Assembly (NCBI GenBank): GCA_000431075.1
Contig: HF986880.1
Location: 7,354 to 71,353, forward strand
Length of the DNA stretch: 64,000 nucleotides
Direction: 5' to 3'
Source: Firmicutes bacterium CAG:555
Lineage (GTDB): Bacteria; Bacillota; Clostridia; Oscillospirales; Oscillospiraceae
In this document: piece after piece, positions 25,805-35,901 of the stretch
How the letters are laid out: each line of letters opens with the position of its first letter
Position numbering within the stretch: the stretch's first letter is position 1
Notes under the pieces: generated by a model
Databases searched by the model: none
Seen by the model: the letters and a program-made list of their open reading frames with translations, nothing else
Told to the model about the DNA's origin: nothing
Translations under genes and position numbers: made by a program

Positions 25805-27823
25805 TCACGAATCCATATATTCGTCTATCGCCGCAAAGAGCTTCTTTGCAGCGTCCTGCAGGCTGATACCGCTAAGCTGCGCCGCAGCAGCAGCTCTGTT
25901 GCCGCCGCCGCCGAGCTGCTCCCTGATAAGCTGCACATTCACATCGATGATAAGCTGCACATTCACATCGCCTATAGACCTTGCCGAGACGAACACGCCG
26001 CCGTCGTCGGTCGGGTACATGACCATTGAGGCTTCGACACCGGCAACATTCAAAAGCTCATCGGCAGCCTGCGCTGCGACAACTCTGTTATGCTGCTTGT
26101 CCGGTATCGCCACCGCCATGGAGCGGTAAAGCCGTGCGCCCTGGAGTATCTTATACTTCTCGACAGTCTGCTCAAGCCCGCTCTGCATGAGTTTCTTGAC
26201 ATCGACGGTGTCCGCTCCCGCTCTGCGCAGGAACGCCGCAGCGTCAAAGGTGCGATAATTTGTACGCAGGGTAAAGCTTTTGGTGTCTAAAACGATGCCG
26301 GAGAGCATCGCTTCCGACTCGCACGGCAGAAGCTTCGGCTCATCGAGGGCTACCTCAAGTATCTCCGCCATGAGCTCGCAGGTCGACGACGACGCAGGCT
26401 CAATGTAGCTGAGGTCGGCGTTATCGATATAAGTTGCCGCTCTGCGGTGGTGGTCGATGACCGCCACCTTGTTGCACGACTGCAAAAGACGCAGATCTTC
26501 GACCTGCTCGGGACGGTTGGTGTCGACAACGACAAGCAGAGTCTTGCTGTCGGCAGTGAGCATAGCCTCCTGAGCGTTTATGAAAGCATCCTTATACTCG
26601 GGCGTTTTCACAAGCATCTCAACAAGCGATTTTGCCATGGTCTTTTCCGTATCGGCAACGATGTTCGCCTTTATGCCGTTTTTGCGGGCGATTATGCACA
26701 CGGCAACGGCTGCGCCGATGCTGTCCATATCGCTGAAGCGGTGGCCCATGACGAGCACCTGAGATGCGTCTTGGATAAGCGAATCGAGTGCATTTGCCAT
26801 CACTCGGGACTTGACCTTCGTTCTGGTATCGCTTTCGCTGACCTTGCCGCCGAAGAAATCGAAGTTGAAGCGGTTTTTGATGACCGCCTGGTCGCCGCCT
26901 CGGCTGAGTGCCATGTCACTTGCAAGCATCGCAAACTGGAGCGCTTCGCTGAGGTTAGCCGCATCACGGCCTATGCCGATGCTCAGGGTCGCATGGATGC
27001 CGACGGAGTTTGCTATCTGATGCACATCGTTTAAGAGCCTGAACTTTTCGTCTATCACGCCCTGCATGTAGCGCTCCTCAAACACCATGAGGTAACGGTC
27101 ACGGTCAAAGCGGATGAGAATGCCGTCCTTATCCTCGCCCCACTGGGCAAGCTTATCTCCTATCGCATCACGCAGGTCGTTTCTGGCACGCTCCGGCTGA
27201 TTTTTCATCAGCTCGTCGTAGTTATCTATCGTCACGACCGCCGCAATGGGACGGGATATCTCGTACTCGTGGCGGATATCGTCATAATCGGTGACATCAA
27301 TCCAATAGGCGATGCCCATAAAGTTCTGATCGCCGTCATCCTTTGCCGAGCGCACGATATTGCCGCATATCTGATATTTTCTACCTCCGACCGTGAGCAG
27401 GCTCTGGCACTGGCTTTTGCCCTCCATGAGCCACTTGCCGGAAAACTCGGGCACGAGCTCGGCAACACTGCGGTCGGTACGCTGACCGTTAAGGCCGCAT
27501 ATCGAGAAAAACTTCTCGTTGCCCCACACGATGCGTGAGTCGTTTAATCTGAAAACGACGATAGGCAGCGGAAAATTCATAAGCGTATTGTTCTTTGCCG
27601 TCTCCGTGTCGTAGGTGACCGACTCTATATACGCCTTGAGTGCCTTACGCTTGCGGCTGCGGTTTATAAACGAATAGATTATAAGCGCAAAGATGGCAAC
27701 GCCCTCGGCTGCGGCAAGGTAGTAATATTTAAGTATCAGCGTCGCAACGGCGAACACGATGAGGAAAAAAAGGAACGGCATCGTATTCGGTTCAAACACG
27801 CTTTGTGAGTTATTCTTTTTCAT
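25805..27823 (-). CDS. gdpP: Cyclic-di-AMP phosphodiesterase GdpP (DHH/DHHA1)
   Basis: The 672-residue protein has two N-terminal transmembrane helices (about 13-50), a PAS domain, a degenerate GGDEF domain, and the DHH domain with metal motifs HRFSDMDSIG, VVDTNRPE, IDHHRRA and LDTKSF. It should cleave c-di-AMP to pApA. Two oddities lie in DHHA1: an 8-residue tandem duplication (DVNVQLII/DVNVQLIR) and GGGGN where the family has GGGH. Either may weaken nucleotide binding. It heads the operon gdpP-rplI-dnaB-tilS-hpt. Confidence 0.93.
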   Translation of the reverse strand: MKKNNSQSVFEPNTMPFLFFLIVFAVATLILKYYYLAAAEGVAIFALIIYSFINRSRKRKALKAYIESVTYDTETAKNNTLMNFPLPIVVFRLNDSRIVWGNEKFFSICGLNGQRTDRSVAELVPEFSGKWLMEGKSQCQSLLTVGGRKYQICGNIVRSAKDDGDQNFMGIAYWIDVTDYDDIRHEYEISRPIAAVVTIDNYDELMKNQPERARNDLRDAIGDKLAQWGEDKDGILIRFDRDRYLMVFEERYMQGVIDEKFRLLNDVHQIANSVGIHATLSIGIGRDAANLSEALQFAMLASDMALSRGGDQAVIKNRFNFDFFGGKVSESDTRTKVKSRVMANALDSLIQDASQVLVMGHRFSDMDSIGAAVAVCIIARKNGIKANIVADTEKTMAKSLVEMLVKTPEYKDAFINAQEAMLTADSKTLLVVVDTNRPEQVEDLRLLQSCNKVAVIDHHRRAATYIDNADLSYIEPASSSTCELMAEILEVALDEPKLLPCESEAMLSGIVLDTKSFTLRTNYRTFDAAAFLRRAGADTVDVKKLMQSGLEQTVEKYKILQGARLYRSMAVAIPDKQHNRVVAAQAADELLNVAGVEASMVMYPTDDGGVFVSARSIGDVNVQLIIDVNVQLIREQLGGGGNRAAAAAQLSGISLQDAAKKLFAAIDEYMDS
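25925..25972 (-). repeat. 24-bp tandem duplication inside gdpP
   Basis: Two adjacent 24-base units (25925-25948 and 25949-25972) agree at 22 of 24 positions and duplicate eight codons just before the GGGGN motif of the DHHA1 domain. Near identity indicates a recent slippage event. Confidence 0.9.
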
Positions 27824-27937
27824 TTTTGTCTCCGCAAGTACAAATTGATATTAAATTATATCAAAGTATTGCCATGATTACAACAGCAAAAGAATAATAA
27901 ATTTTACTTCCGTGCGCAAAATAGCATCGGGAGCGTG

Positions 27938-28984
27938 ATGCATTTGAAAGCGATAATTATGGCAGGCGGCGAGGGCAAGCGCTTAAAGCCCGTGAGCGGC
28001 GATACGCCCAAGCCCTTGGTTCCGCTATGCGGCAGACCGGTCATTGAGCATATCGTGCTGCTGCTCAAAAAGCACGGCTTGACCGATATCTGTGCAAGCC
28101 TGAAATACAGACCCGAGGATATAAAAAACTACTTCGGCAGCGGCGAAAGGTTGGGAGTAAATATGCAGTACAGGGTGGAACATGAGGCTCTCGGCACGGC
28201 GGGCGGCGTTAAAAACTGCGCCGATTTTTACAAAAATGAAGATTTTCTCGTCATAAGCGGCGACGCAGCCTGCGATTTTGACCTGACGCAGCTGATGCGT
28301 GCGCATAAAGAGCACCGCCCCGCCGTCACCATTGCGCTGTATCCGCACTCGGAGCCATTGCGCTACGGGCTTGCGCTGTGCGGCAGGGATCACTGCGTGC
28401 ATTCGTTTATAGAAAAGCCCGACTGGGAGCATGTGGTTACAAATTTAGTCAACACCGGTGTTTACATCGTGTCGCCCAAAGCGATGGAGCTTGTGCCGGA
28501 GGGTGTGGTATTTGACTTTGCAAAGGATCTTTTCCCGGCACTTTTAGACCGTAACGAGAAGCTTCTCGGCTGCCCGCTCGACGGCTACTGGTGCGATATC
28601 GGCACGCCGAAAAGCTACTATCAGTGCTGTGTCGATGCACTTGACGGCAAGCTGAATGTCGAGCTTACAGGCGGCTTTGAAAAGTCTCCGACCGAGGGCA
28701 AAAAACATGGCGAGGAGAGAAAATTCATGCACCGTGAGCAGGTCGTCTGCACCGACCGAGCCCGGCTCATGGACCGCATCTGCGCTGCATTCATGGATAT
28801 GGGCGCAGAGTTTGACGACGGCTTCTGCTTTCGTGGCCGCGACTACGAGCTTCGCATAAGCGCCGTGCCGGACACTGCCGCCGTGCGCATTTGTGCAAAC
28901 GCCGCCGACACCGAGCTTGCCCGTGAGCTTGCCGTTTCGGCATCCGAGCTTGTGCGTGAGATGGAAAAGCGTCTTGATAAATAG
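27938..28984 (+). CDS. Sugar-phosphate nucleotidyltransferase (mannose-1-phosphate guanylyltransferase-like) with phosphomannomutase-like C-terminal tail
   Basis: The 348-residue protein opens with the nucleotidyltransferase signature MAGGEGKRLKPVSGDTPKPLVPL and has LGTAGGVKN, SGDA and GYWCDIGTPKSYYQC, typical of GDP-mannose or dTDP-glucose pyrophosphorylases (about 1-235). Residues about 255-348 resemble the last domain of phosphomannomutases (AVRICANAADTELARELAVSASELVREM) and not the beta-helix normally found here. In clostridial bifunctional enzymes a beta-helix and whole mutase follow the first domain, so this looks like such a fusion with its middle removed. ATG at 27938 is preferred over the GTG just before it. 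Confidence 0.82.
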   Translation: MHLKAIIMAGGEGKRLKPVSGDTPKPLVPLCGRPVIEHIVLLLKKHGLTDICASLKYRPEDIKNYFGSGERLGVNMQYRVEHEALGTAGGVKNCADFYKNEDFLVISGDAACDFDLTQLMRAHKEHRPAVTIALYPHSEPLRYGLALCGRDHCVHSFIEKPDWEHVVTNLVNTGVYIVSPKAMELVPEGVVFDFAKDLFPALLDRNEKLLGCPLDGYWCDIGTPKSYYQCCVDALDGKLNVELTGGFEKSPTEGKKHGEERKFMHREQVVCTDRARLMDRICAAFMDMGAEFDDGFCFRGRDYELRISAVPDTAAVRICANAADTELARELAVSASELVREMEKRLDK

Positions 28985-29002
28985 GCCGTTTGGCTATATA
29001 AT
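28974..29002 (+). promoter_or_regulatory. Promoter of the LUD-protein operon
   Basis: TTGATA (28974-28979), 17-base spacer and TATAAT (28997-29002). The -35 overlaps the last codons of the nucleotidyltransferase gene. A GTTTGgC...GTCAAAC inverted repeat surrounds the -10 and could be an operator. Confidence 0.7.
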
Positions 29003-29036
29003 TAGTCAAACCTGTATTGTGTTTGGAGGTATACAT

Positions 29037-29633
29037 ATGGATATCGAGAAAGCCGTTAAAAATCTTGAGCGCCGTGGCTTTGAGGTGAGCCGTTTTGAAA
29101 CCAAGGAGGAAGCCGCCGAATATCTCACGGGCAAAATTCACGACACGACCGTCGGCATCGGCGGCAGCAAGACCGCTCAGCAGATGGGACTTTACGAAAA
29201 GCTCGTTGACCGCAATAACGAGGTCTACTGGCATTGGATAGAGCCCGGCGACGAGACCTTAAAGCACGAGCTTGAAGCCAAGGTGTTCATCTCAAGCGCA
29301 AACGCCATCGCCGAGACGGGCGAGATTATAAACATCGACGGCAAAGGCAACCGCCTTGCGGCACTTGCCTTCGGCAAAAAGCGTGTGTTTATCGTTGCCG
29401 GTGTGAACAAGCTCTGCGACGACTTTGACAGTGCTCTGTACCGTGCCCGCAATGTCGCCGCAACGCAGAATGCGACCCGCTTCGATGTCAAAACGCCGTG
29501 CAAAATTGACGGCAAGTGCCACGACTGCCGCTCGCCGCAGCGCATCTGCAATGCCCTGCTTGTTCTGTGGGGGCCGATGATGGAGATGGAGAGCGTTGAG
29601 GTCGTGCTCATAAACGAAGAATTGGGGATGTGA
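29037..29633 (+). CDS. LUD domain protein (LutC/YkgG-like)
   Basis: The 198-residue protein consists of one LUD domain: KNLERRGFEVSRFETKEEAAEYL, TVGIGGSKTAQQMGL, VFISSANAIAETGEI and FDVKTPCKIDGKCHDCRSP, where the cysteine-rich tail is typical of the standalone subfamily. LutC takes part in lactate oxidation together with LutA and LutB, which are absent here, so the role is unknown. GGAGGTATACAT fixes the ATG at 29037. Three genes follow in close succession. Confidence 0.85.
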   Translation: MDIEKAVKNLERRGFEVSRFETKEEAAEYLTGKIHDTTVGIGGSKTAQQMGLYEKLVDRNNEVYWHWIEPGDETLKHELEAKVFISSANAIAETGEIINIDGKGNRLAALAFGKKRVFIVAGVNKLCDDFDSALYRARNVAATQNATRFDVKTPCKIDGKCHDCRSPQRICNALLVLWGPMMEMESVEVVLINEELGM

Positions 29634-29636
29634 GAT

Positions 29637-30338
29637 ATGTATCTTGACTGGACATATATCGTTCTTGTCCTGCCGGCCGTGCTGTTTGCCATGTGGGCAA
29701 GCGCCAAGGTCAACAGAACATTTGAAAAGTACAAAAACAGCTGCAACTCACGGCAGATAACCGGTGCGCAGGCCGCTCGCTGGGTGCTCGACCGCAACGG
29801 GCTTAACAATGTGCGCATCGAACATATCTCGGGCTCTCTCACCGACCACTACGACCCGAGCACGAATGTCGTGCGGCTGTCGGACGATGTGTACGGCAGC
29901 ACCTCGACAGTCGCCGTCGGCGTTGCCTGCCATGAGGTGGGGCACGCCATCCAGCACGCAACGAACTATGCGCCGGTTAAAATCCGCACCGCCATCGTTC
30001 CGATAACGAACATCGGCGCAAAAATTTCCGTACCGCTCATCATTATCGGTCTGCTGCTTGCATCGTTCGGCGACATCTTCGTCATTCTTGCCTATGTCGG
30101 TGTTGCCTGCTTTGGCCTGAGCACCGTTTTTCAGCTCGTTACGCTGCCGACGGAATTTAACGCAAGCCGCAGAGCGCTGAATACCATTGAAGAAACCAAT
30201 CTGTTGACGGGTAGAGAGCTTGACGAAGCAAAGCAGGTGCTGACCGCCGCCGCCATGACCTATGTTGCGGCGCTTGCGGTCTCGCTCATGCAGCTGCTCA
30301 GATTTCTTATTATTGTCGGCAGCAGGAACCGCGACTAA
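29637..30338 (+). CDS. Zinc metallopeptidase YugP family
   Basis: The 233-residue protein has an N-terminal transmembrane helix, then the zinc motif CHEVGHAIQH (about residues 99-108) and three further hydrophobic segments near 120-165 and 205-225. This is the membrane-bound YugP/COG2738 family, whose substrates are unknown. It starts 3 bases after the LUD gene and is probably cotranscribed with it. Confidence 0.9.
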   Translation: MYLDWTYIVLVLPAVLFAMWASAKVNRTFEKYKNSCNSRQITGAQAARWVLDRNGLNNVRIEHISGSLTDHYDPSTNVVRLSDDVYGSTSTVAVGVACHEVGHAIQHATNYAPVKIRTAIVPITNIGAKISVPLIIIGLLLASFGDIFVILAYVGVACFGLSTVFQLVTLPTEFNASRRALNTIEETNLLTGRELDEAKQVLTAAAMTYVAALAVSLMQLLRFLIIVGSRNRD

Positions 30339-30350
30339 GGAGGTAAAGTT

Positions 30351-30701
30351 ATGATAACTAGAAAAGACGAGCATAAGATCGATAACGCAAACAGCCTTCT
30401 CGGCGGCAGCGGCAATGTGCAGTTTTTCCGCCTCATCGAAAAGCCCGAGGAGCTTTATAACAAGGGGCGTGTGTTCTCGATAACCACCCTGCCCAAGGGC
30501 AGCGAGATAGGCTGGCATGTACATAACGGTGACGGCGAGTTTTACCACATGCTCTCCGGCATTGCCGAATACAGCGACAACGGCAAAACAGTTACCCTCA
30601 GCGCAGGTGACACCGCTTTCTGCCCCGACGGCGAGGGCCACTCGATAAAAAACAACAACGACGAGCCCGTCGTGTTTCTTGCCCTCGTTATTTACAAGTG
30701 A
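30351..30701 (+). CDS. Cupin domain protein
   Basis: The 116-residue single-domain cupin has both motifs: IGWHVHNGDGEFYHMLSG (metal-binding H-x-H and E) and DTAFCPDGEGHSIKNNNDEPV. GGAGG lies before the ATG. Such small cupins often bind sugars or act in isomerisation; no function can be assigned. It ends the LUD-YugP-cupin operon at a strong terminator. Confidence 0.9.
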   Translation: MITRKDEHKIDNANSLLGGSGNVQFFRLIEKPEELYNKGRVFSITTLPKGSEIGWHVHNGDGEFYHMLSGIAEYSDNGKTVTLSAGDTAFCPDGEGHSIKNNNDEPVVFLALVIYK

Positions 30702-30708
30702 ATTTGAC

Positions 30709-30751
30709 ACAAAAAATCTCGCATTGCTTTGTGCAATGCGAGATTTTTTGT
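30709..30751. terminator. Bidirectional terminator between cupin gene and V-ATPase operon
   Basis: A 19-bp stem (30709-30727 / 30733-30751) with A and T runs at its base lies between two convergent operons; its right end reaches the atpD stop codon. Confidence 0.9.
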
Positions 30752-31404
30752 TATGTAGAATATTTGTGAGCGTTCTCCAGAACCATTTCCTTGACCTTGA
30801 GAAGCCGAACCTTTGTGGAGTTTTCGTTCTCCTCAAGCTTCATGGTGATGTAGCGGATATTCTCCTCAAGCTCCGGGATCATGACATACTCAAGGGCGTT
30901 TACCCTGCGGCGTGTCTTTTCTATCTCCTCGGCTAAAAGCTGCATGGTCTTTTCGACCTGTGCAAGCTCAAGCATATCCTCAAACACCTTTGCCATCTGC
31001 TCGAGCGCATCGTCAAGCTCGCCCGAGGTCTGCGCAAAGCCGTAGGGGTATATCTCCGACGGGTCGTTGTTCTTCGTGTGGAACGAATACTCCGGCACAT
31101 TGACGCTCATGATGTTTTTGAAAGTAACGCCAAGCTCGACGCTCTGGCGGGGGTACAACAGTGCCTGCTCGAGCATCTCCGGCGACATGATGGCGCTTGC
31201 GACCTGCAATGACGCAAATGATGCCGTAAGGCCCGACTCGACACGCTCACGAAGCTGCTTGTTCAGCCGCACGATGTCCATAAACCTGCGCATAAGCTCA
31301 TCACGCTTATCCTTCATCAGCTTATGTCCTCGGCGAGCGGTCTTGAGTCTGCCCTTGAGCTGCTTGAGCATCATTCTTGTGGGGGTTATCGTGGTGCCTG
31401 CCAT
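30751..31404 (-). CDS. atpD: V-type ATP synthase subunit D (central rotor shaft)
   Basis: The 217-residue protein is largely two long helices, starting ITPTRMMLKQLKGRLKTARRGHKLMKDKRDEL and ending with RRVNALEYVMIPELEENIRYI, the hallmark of the D subunit. It forms the central stalk with F and turns inside A3B3. Last gene of the nine-gene operon. Confidence 0.96.
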   Translation of the reverse strand: MAGTTITPTRMMLKQLKGRLKTARRGHKLMKDKRDELMRRFMDIVRLNKQLRERVESGLTASFASLQVASAIMSPEMLEQALLYPRQSVELGVTFKNIMSVNVPEYSFHTKNNDPSEIYPYGFAQTSGELDDALEQMAKVFEDMLELAQVEKTMQLLAEEIEKTRRRVNALEYVMIPELEENIRYITMKLEENENSTKVRLLKVKEMVLENAHKYST

Positions 31405-31417
31405 TAAAGCCGCCCCC

Positions 31418-32785
31418 TCACTTCATGTATTTCTCGATAAACTCGGGCTTGATGCGCTTGAGCTCTGCTCTGGGCAGGATGCTCAGCAGCTTCCAGCCGA
31501 GGTCGAGAGTTTCTTCGATGCTTCGGTTAGTGGTGTTGCCCTGATTGACATACTCCTTCTCGAACTCCTCGGCAAACTTTGCAAACAGTTTGTCGTCGTC
31601 GGAGAGGGCTGCCTCGCCGAGTATGGTCATGAGCTCCTTTGCCTCCTTGCCTCGTGAGTAGGCGGCAAACAGCTGGTTCATCGTGCCTGCGTGGTCCTCA
31701 CGGGTCTTACCGACGCCGATGCCCTTGTCCTTCAGTCGGCTCAGCGACGGGAGAACATCGATGGGCGGGACAATACCCTTACGGTGGAGGTCACGGGAGA
31801 GGATGATCTGACCCTCGGTGATGTAGCCGGTAAGGTCGGGTATCGGGTGGGTCTTGTCGTCCTCGGGCATGGTCAGTATGGGGATCATGGTGATGGAGCC
31901 CTTGTGACCGATGCGGCGGCCTGCACGCTCGTACATGGTGGCAAGGTCGGTGTACAGGTAGCCGGGGTAACCACGGCGGCCGGGTACTTCCTTCTTTGCT
32001 GCGGAGACCTCACGCAGAGCCTCGGCGTAGTTTGTGATATCGGTGATGATGACAAGCACCTGCATATCCTTCTCAAACGCCAGATACTCGGCAGCGGTCA
32101 GCGCCATACGGGGTGTTGCGATACGCTCGACGGCGGGGTCGTTTGCGAGGTTCGAGAAAATGACGGTACGGTCGATCGCACCGGTGCGTCTGAAGTCGTT
32201 GATAAAGTACTCGGACTCCTCAAAGGTGATACCGACTGCGGCAAACACGACAGCGAAGTTCTCGCCGTCGCCGAGGACCTTCGCCTGACGGGCGATCTGA
32301 GCCGCAAGAGCCGCATGGGGAAGGCCGGATGCGGAGAAAATGGGCAGCTTCTGACCTCTTACGAGGGTGTTAAGGCCGTCAATTGCGGAAACGCCGGTCT
32401 GAATGAACTCTGCCGGATACGCACGGGCGGCGGGGTTCATCGGCAGACCGTTGATGTCACGGTAAGCGTCGGCGATTATATCCGGACCGCCGTCGATGGG
32501 TCTGCCCATGCCGTTGAAGACACGGCCGAGCATATCCTCGGAAACGGCAAGCTCCAGCGGGTGACCGAGAAAGCGTACCTTGGTCTGTGCAAGGTTGATG
32601 CCCTGCGCCGATTCAAACAGCTGTACGACGGCACGGTCGCCGTCTACCTCGAGCACCTTGCAGCGGCGAACCTCGCCGTTAGGAAGCTCTATCTCCGCCA
32701 GCTCGTCATATGTGACGCCCTCGACACGGTCGATGACCATAAGGGGGCTGGCGATCTCTCTAATAGTTTTATACTCTTTTATCAT
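31418..32785 (-). CDS. atpB: V-type ATP synthase subunit B
   Basis: The 455-residue non-catalytic nucleotide-binding subunit lacks a Walker A lysine, as normal for B, and has the typical [41 protein letters not shown] end. Its ATG overlaps the stop of subunit A by four bases, ensuring coupled synthesis of the A3B3 head. Confidence 0.97.
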   Translation of the reverse strand: MIKEYKTIREIASPLMVIDRVEGVTYDELAEIELPNGEVRRCKVLEVDGDRAVVQLFESAQGINLAQTKVRFLGHPLELAVSEDMLGRVFNGMGRPIDGGPDIIADAYRDINGLPMNPAARAYPAEFIQTGVSAIDGLNTLVRGQKLPIFSASGLPHAALAAQIARQAKVLGDGENFAVVFAAVGITFEESEYFINDFRRTGAIDRTVIFSNLANDPAVERIATPRMALTAAEYLAFEKDMQVLVIITDITNYAEALREVSAAKKEVPGRRGYPGYLYTDLATMYERAGRRIGHKGSITMIPILTMPEDDKTHPIPDLTGYITEGQIILSRDLHRKGIVPPIDVLPSLSRLKDKGIGVGKTREDHAGTMNQLFAAYSRGKEAKELMTILGEAALSDDDKLFAKFAEEFEKEYVNQGNTTNRSIEETLDLGWKLLSILPRAELKRIKPEFIEKYMK

Positions 32786-34551
32786 GCGTCTTCACCTCCG
32801 GCAATGACCTCGTCGATCTCGGCTCGCATCTGGTCGAGTATGGCCTCGTACTCCTGCTCGTACTTGTCGGGATCAGCCATCTTGGCACGGCCTATCTTCT
32901 CTCTTGCGGATATGGCAAACAGCTTCTTCATCGGTGCGCCCTTTGAAAGAGCCTCTCTGCCGAGCTTATCAAAGCTCAGAATGAGGTTCATGAGCTCAAA
33001 CTGCTTGCCGTAGGAGGAATATGCGTCCTCATCGACGAATGCATTCTGCTGCAGGAAGTCCTCACGCAGCATTTTGGCCGTCTCCATGGTCAGGCGGTCG
33101 GCGGGGCTGAGTGCGTCCTGTCCGACAAGACGGACGATCTCCTGAAGCTCGCTTTCCTCCTGGAGAATGTGCATGGCCTTGTCTCTGTTTGCCATGTACT
33201 CCTCGCCGAACTCGTTCTTGTACCAAGGTGCAAGAGTGTCTACATACAGCGAATATGAGGTCAGCCAGTTGATAGCCGGGAAGTGGCGGGCGTAGGCCAG
33301 CGAAGAATCAAGCGCCCAGAAGACCTTGACTATACGCATGGTCGCCTGCGAAACAGGCTCGGAAATGTCGCCGCCCGGGGGCGAGACAGCGCCGATTGCG
33401 GTGACGGAGCCGTGACGCTCGCCGGCACCGAGGCACTCTACGCAGCCTGCTCTTTCGTAAAACTGTGCGATGCGGGATGCGAGGTATGCGGGGTAGCCTT
33501 CCTCGCCGGGCATCTCCTCGAGGCGGCCGGACATCTCACGCAGAGCTTCTGCCCAGCGGGAGGTGGAGTCGGCCAAAACTGCGACATCGTAGCCCATGTC
33601 ACGGAAGTATTCTGCGATGGTGATGCCGGTGTAGATGGATGCCTCACGGGCTGCAACGGGCATATCTGAGGTGTTTGCGATAAGCACGGTGCGCTTCATA
33701 AGAGGCTCGCCGTTGCGGGGGTCGGTAAGCTCGGGGAACTCCATGAGAACATCGGTCATCTCGTTGCCTCGCTCGCCGCAGCCGATGTAAACGACGATAT
33801 CGACATCCGACCACTTTGCAAGCTGGTGCTGAACAACGGTCTTGCCCGAGCCGAACGGGCCGGGGACTGCCGCCGTGCCGCCCTTTGCGATGGGGAAGAG
33901 CGTATCGATGATACGCTGGCCGGAGTTCATGGGTCTGGATGGCATGAACTTCTTTGCATACGGGCGGTTTATACGAACCGGCCACTTCTGCATCATGCTA
34001 AGCTCATGGCGCACCTTGTTGCCGTCCTCAAGAACGGCGACGGTCTCGGTAACGGTGAAGGTACCGGTCTCGATGGAAACGACGGTGCCGCTCATGGTGG
34101 GAGGCACCATTATCTTGTGAAGAATTGCGCTGGTCTCCTGCACGGTGCCGATGACATCGCCGCCGGAAAGCTTATCGCCGACCTTTGCAACGGGAGTGAA
34201 CTCCCACTTCTTTTCACGGTTAAGTGCCGGAACATCAACGCCTCTGCTGATGGTGGAGCCGACACGCTCTCTGATCTCGGGCAGGGGTCTCTGGATGCCG
34301 TCATAGATGTTCTCCAGCATACCCGGTCCGAGCTCAACGGACATGGGCATGCCCGTGCTTTCGACGACTGCGCCCGGGCCGATGCCGGAGGTCTCCTCGT
34401 AAACCTGGATGGAGGCCTTGTCGCCGGTCATATTCAGGATTTCTCCGATAAGTCTCTGGGAGCCGACACGGACGACATCGGATACATTGGCATCAGCCAG
34501 ACCCTCTGCGACCACAAGCGGGCCGGAAACTTTAGTTATAGTTCCGCTCAT
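32782..34551 (-). CDS. atpA: V-type ATP synthase subunit A (catalytic)
   Basis: The 589-residue catalytic subunit has the N-terminal barrel, the non-homologous region of A subunits (about 110-190), Walker [10 protein letters not shown], the GER finger ([14 protein letters not shown]) and [15 protein letters not shown]. It hydrolyses or makes ATP at the A/B interface. SD GGAGAGAAA precedes the ATG; subunit B overlaps its end. Confidence 0.97.
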   Translation of the reverse strand: MSGTITKVSGPLVVAEGLADANVSDVVRVGSQRLIGEILNMTGDKASIQVYEETSGIGPGAVVESTGMPMSVELGPGMLENIYDGIQRPLPEIRERVGSTISRGVDVPALNREKKWEFTPVAKVGDKLSGGDVIGTVQETSAILHKIMVPPTMSGTVVSIETGTFTVTETVAVLEDGNKVRHELSMMQKWPVRINRPYAKKFMPSRPMNSGQRIIDTLFPIAKGGTAAVPGPFGSGKTVVQHQLAKWSDVDIVVYIGCGERGNEMTDVLMEFPELTDPRNGEPLMKRTVLIANTSDMPVAAREASIYTGITIAEYFRDMGYDVAVLADSTSRWAEALREMSGRLEEMPGEEGYPAYLASRIAQFYERAGCVECLGAGERHGSVTAIGAVSPPGGDISEPVSQATMRIVKVFWALDSSLAYARHFPAINWLTSYSLYVDTLAPWYKNEFGEEYMANRDKAMHILQEESELQEIVRLVGQDALSPADRLTMETAKMLREDFLQQNAFVDEDAYSSYGKQFELMNLILSFDKLGREALSKGAPMKKLFAISAREKIGRAKMADPDKYEQEYEAILDQMRAEIDEVIAGGEDA

Positions 34552-34563
34552 TATTTTCTCTCC

Positions 34564-34887
34564 TTAATTATTTTCAAGGATATTCGTGCCTATCGCACGC
34601 TCGACCGCAGCATTAAGAGCCGACAGACCCAAGCCGAGGCTGCCCTCTCTGCCCGGGATAAGGATTATCGCAGGCATGGGGCTGTCCTTATATTTGTCTA
34701 TCTCCGAGCCGAGCTCGGCGGCGAGGTTTTCCTCGATGTAGATTATCGCAACATCTTCCCTTTCACGGGTCAGACTGCGCAGCACGCTCTTTGCCTCGGC
34801 GGCATCCGCAACGGGATATGCCTCAAGGCCGAGCGCCGTAAAGCCCATGACGGTCTCACGACCGCCGATGACCGCAATTTTAAGCAT
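34564..34887 (-). CDS. atpF: V-type ATP synthase subunit F
   Basis: The 107-residue Rossmann-like protein begins MLKIAVIGGRETVMGFTALGLEAY and has the AIIYIEENLA strand-turn, normal for subunit F, which binds D in the rotor. The ATG at 34887 overlaps the subunit C stop by eight bases; the upstream extension would lie within the C gene. Confidence 0.93.
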   Translation of the reverse strand: MLKIAVIGGRETVMGFTALGLEAYPVADAAEAKSVLRSLTREREDVAIIYIEENLAAELGSEIDKYKDSPMPAIILIPGREGSLGLGLSALNAAVERAIGTNILENN

Positions 34888-35875
34888 ATAGATCACGCAG
34901 CCTTTCCTGTATAGTCTCCGGTGCGATACCCGCAAGGCGGCCGGTGAGTATCATCCTGACGGCGGTTATCTCGGTCTCCTGCGCAGCGATGAACGCCGTC
35001 ACGGCTTCCTCGCCGAAGGCAACTAACTTTGCCTTTTTAAGATACTCGGTCAGCGCATTGTCGCAGGCCTTCTCGAAATCGGTCATTCTGCCGCCGGCAG
35101 TGGCCTGAGCGCCGCAAGCGGCTGCCTTTTCGAGCATCGTATTTGCGTACAGCGCCGAGAGCGCTTCCTCGGAGGTGCTTGCGGCACAAACACGGTCTAT
35201 ATCGACATTGCCGCCCGGGATGAGCGCTGCGAACAGGAAGTCTGCGTCCTTGCGCATCCTCACCGTGCGCACTGCGCTGCGCAGATTGATGCTGTCGATG
35301 ACAAGCTTCACATAGCCGACTATAAATCCGCTGCCGGTTTCCTTGGCCATGTCGAGCATTTCCTTATAGCAGGCTCTGTCGAGCTCAAAGTCGGCAAGCT
35401 GGGGGTTCGCCGTTCTTGCAAGGATGCTCTTTGCCGAGGCGGCGGCTTTCGCAAGTTCCTTGGGCAGTGCCGAGAAGCTGTCGGCAGATATGCACTCGAC
35501 CATTGTCTGCGGCTTAACTCTGCCGCAGGGGCTTAACAGATCCGTCCTCGTGTCGCCGGTCTTTATGACGGTCTTTGCGTTGTGGTAGTCATATGTGACA
35601 CGGAACACATCGACGACCGTCTTGTCGGGCACAAGCCGTCCGAGCTCCGAGAGCATCTCCGCCTGACGGCGGGAAAGCGCCTGCTCTATCTCCTTTGCGC
35701 TCATCGTGGACATATCCTCATATCCGCAGTCGCACAAAAGCTTTGCCGCTTCCTCGAAGCTTTGAGCCGAGAGCATACGCTCGGCCTTTTCGCCGGTGAG
35801 CATCTTGGCTTCTCTTGCTCTGAGCATGGCCGACAGGCACAGGTAATCTTGTTTATTACACTTTTTGTTAGCCAA
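34880..35875 (-). CDS. atpC: V-type ATP synthase subunit C
   Basis: The 331-residue helical protein (start ANKKCNKQDYLCLSAMLRAREAKMLTGEK) links the rotor shaft to the membrane ring. Sequence conservation in C is low, but size, helix content, the end RLAGIAPETIQERLRDLYA and position between E and F support the call. Confidence 0.92.
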   Translation of the reverse strand: MANKKCNKQDYLCLSAMLRAREAKMLTGEKAERMLSAQSFEEAAKLLCDCGYEDMSTMSAKEIEQALSRRQAEMLSELGRLVPDKTVVDVFRVTYDYHNAKTVIKTGDTRTDLLSPCGRVKPQTMVECISADSFSALPKELAKAAASAKSILARTANPQLADFELDRACYKEMLDMAKETGSGFIVGYVKLVIDSINLRSAVRTVRMRKDADFLFAALIPGGNVDIDRVCAASTSEEALSALYANTMLEKAAACGAQATAGGRMTDFEKACDNALTEYLKKAKLVAFGEEAVTAFIAAQETEITAVRMILTGRLAGIAPETIQERLRDLYA

Positions 35876-35901
35876 ATCTTAACCTCCCTTTCGGGGCATG
35901 C

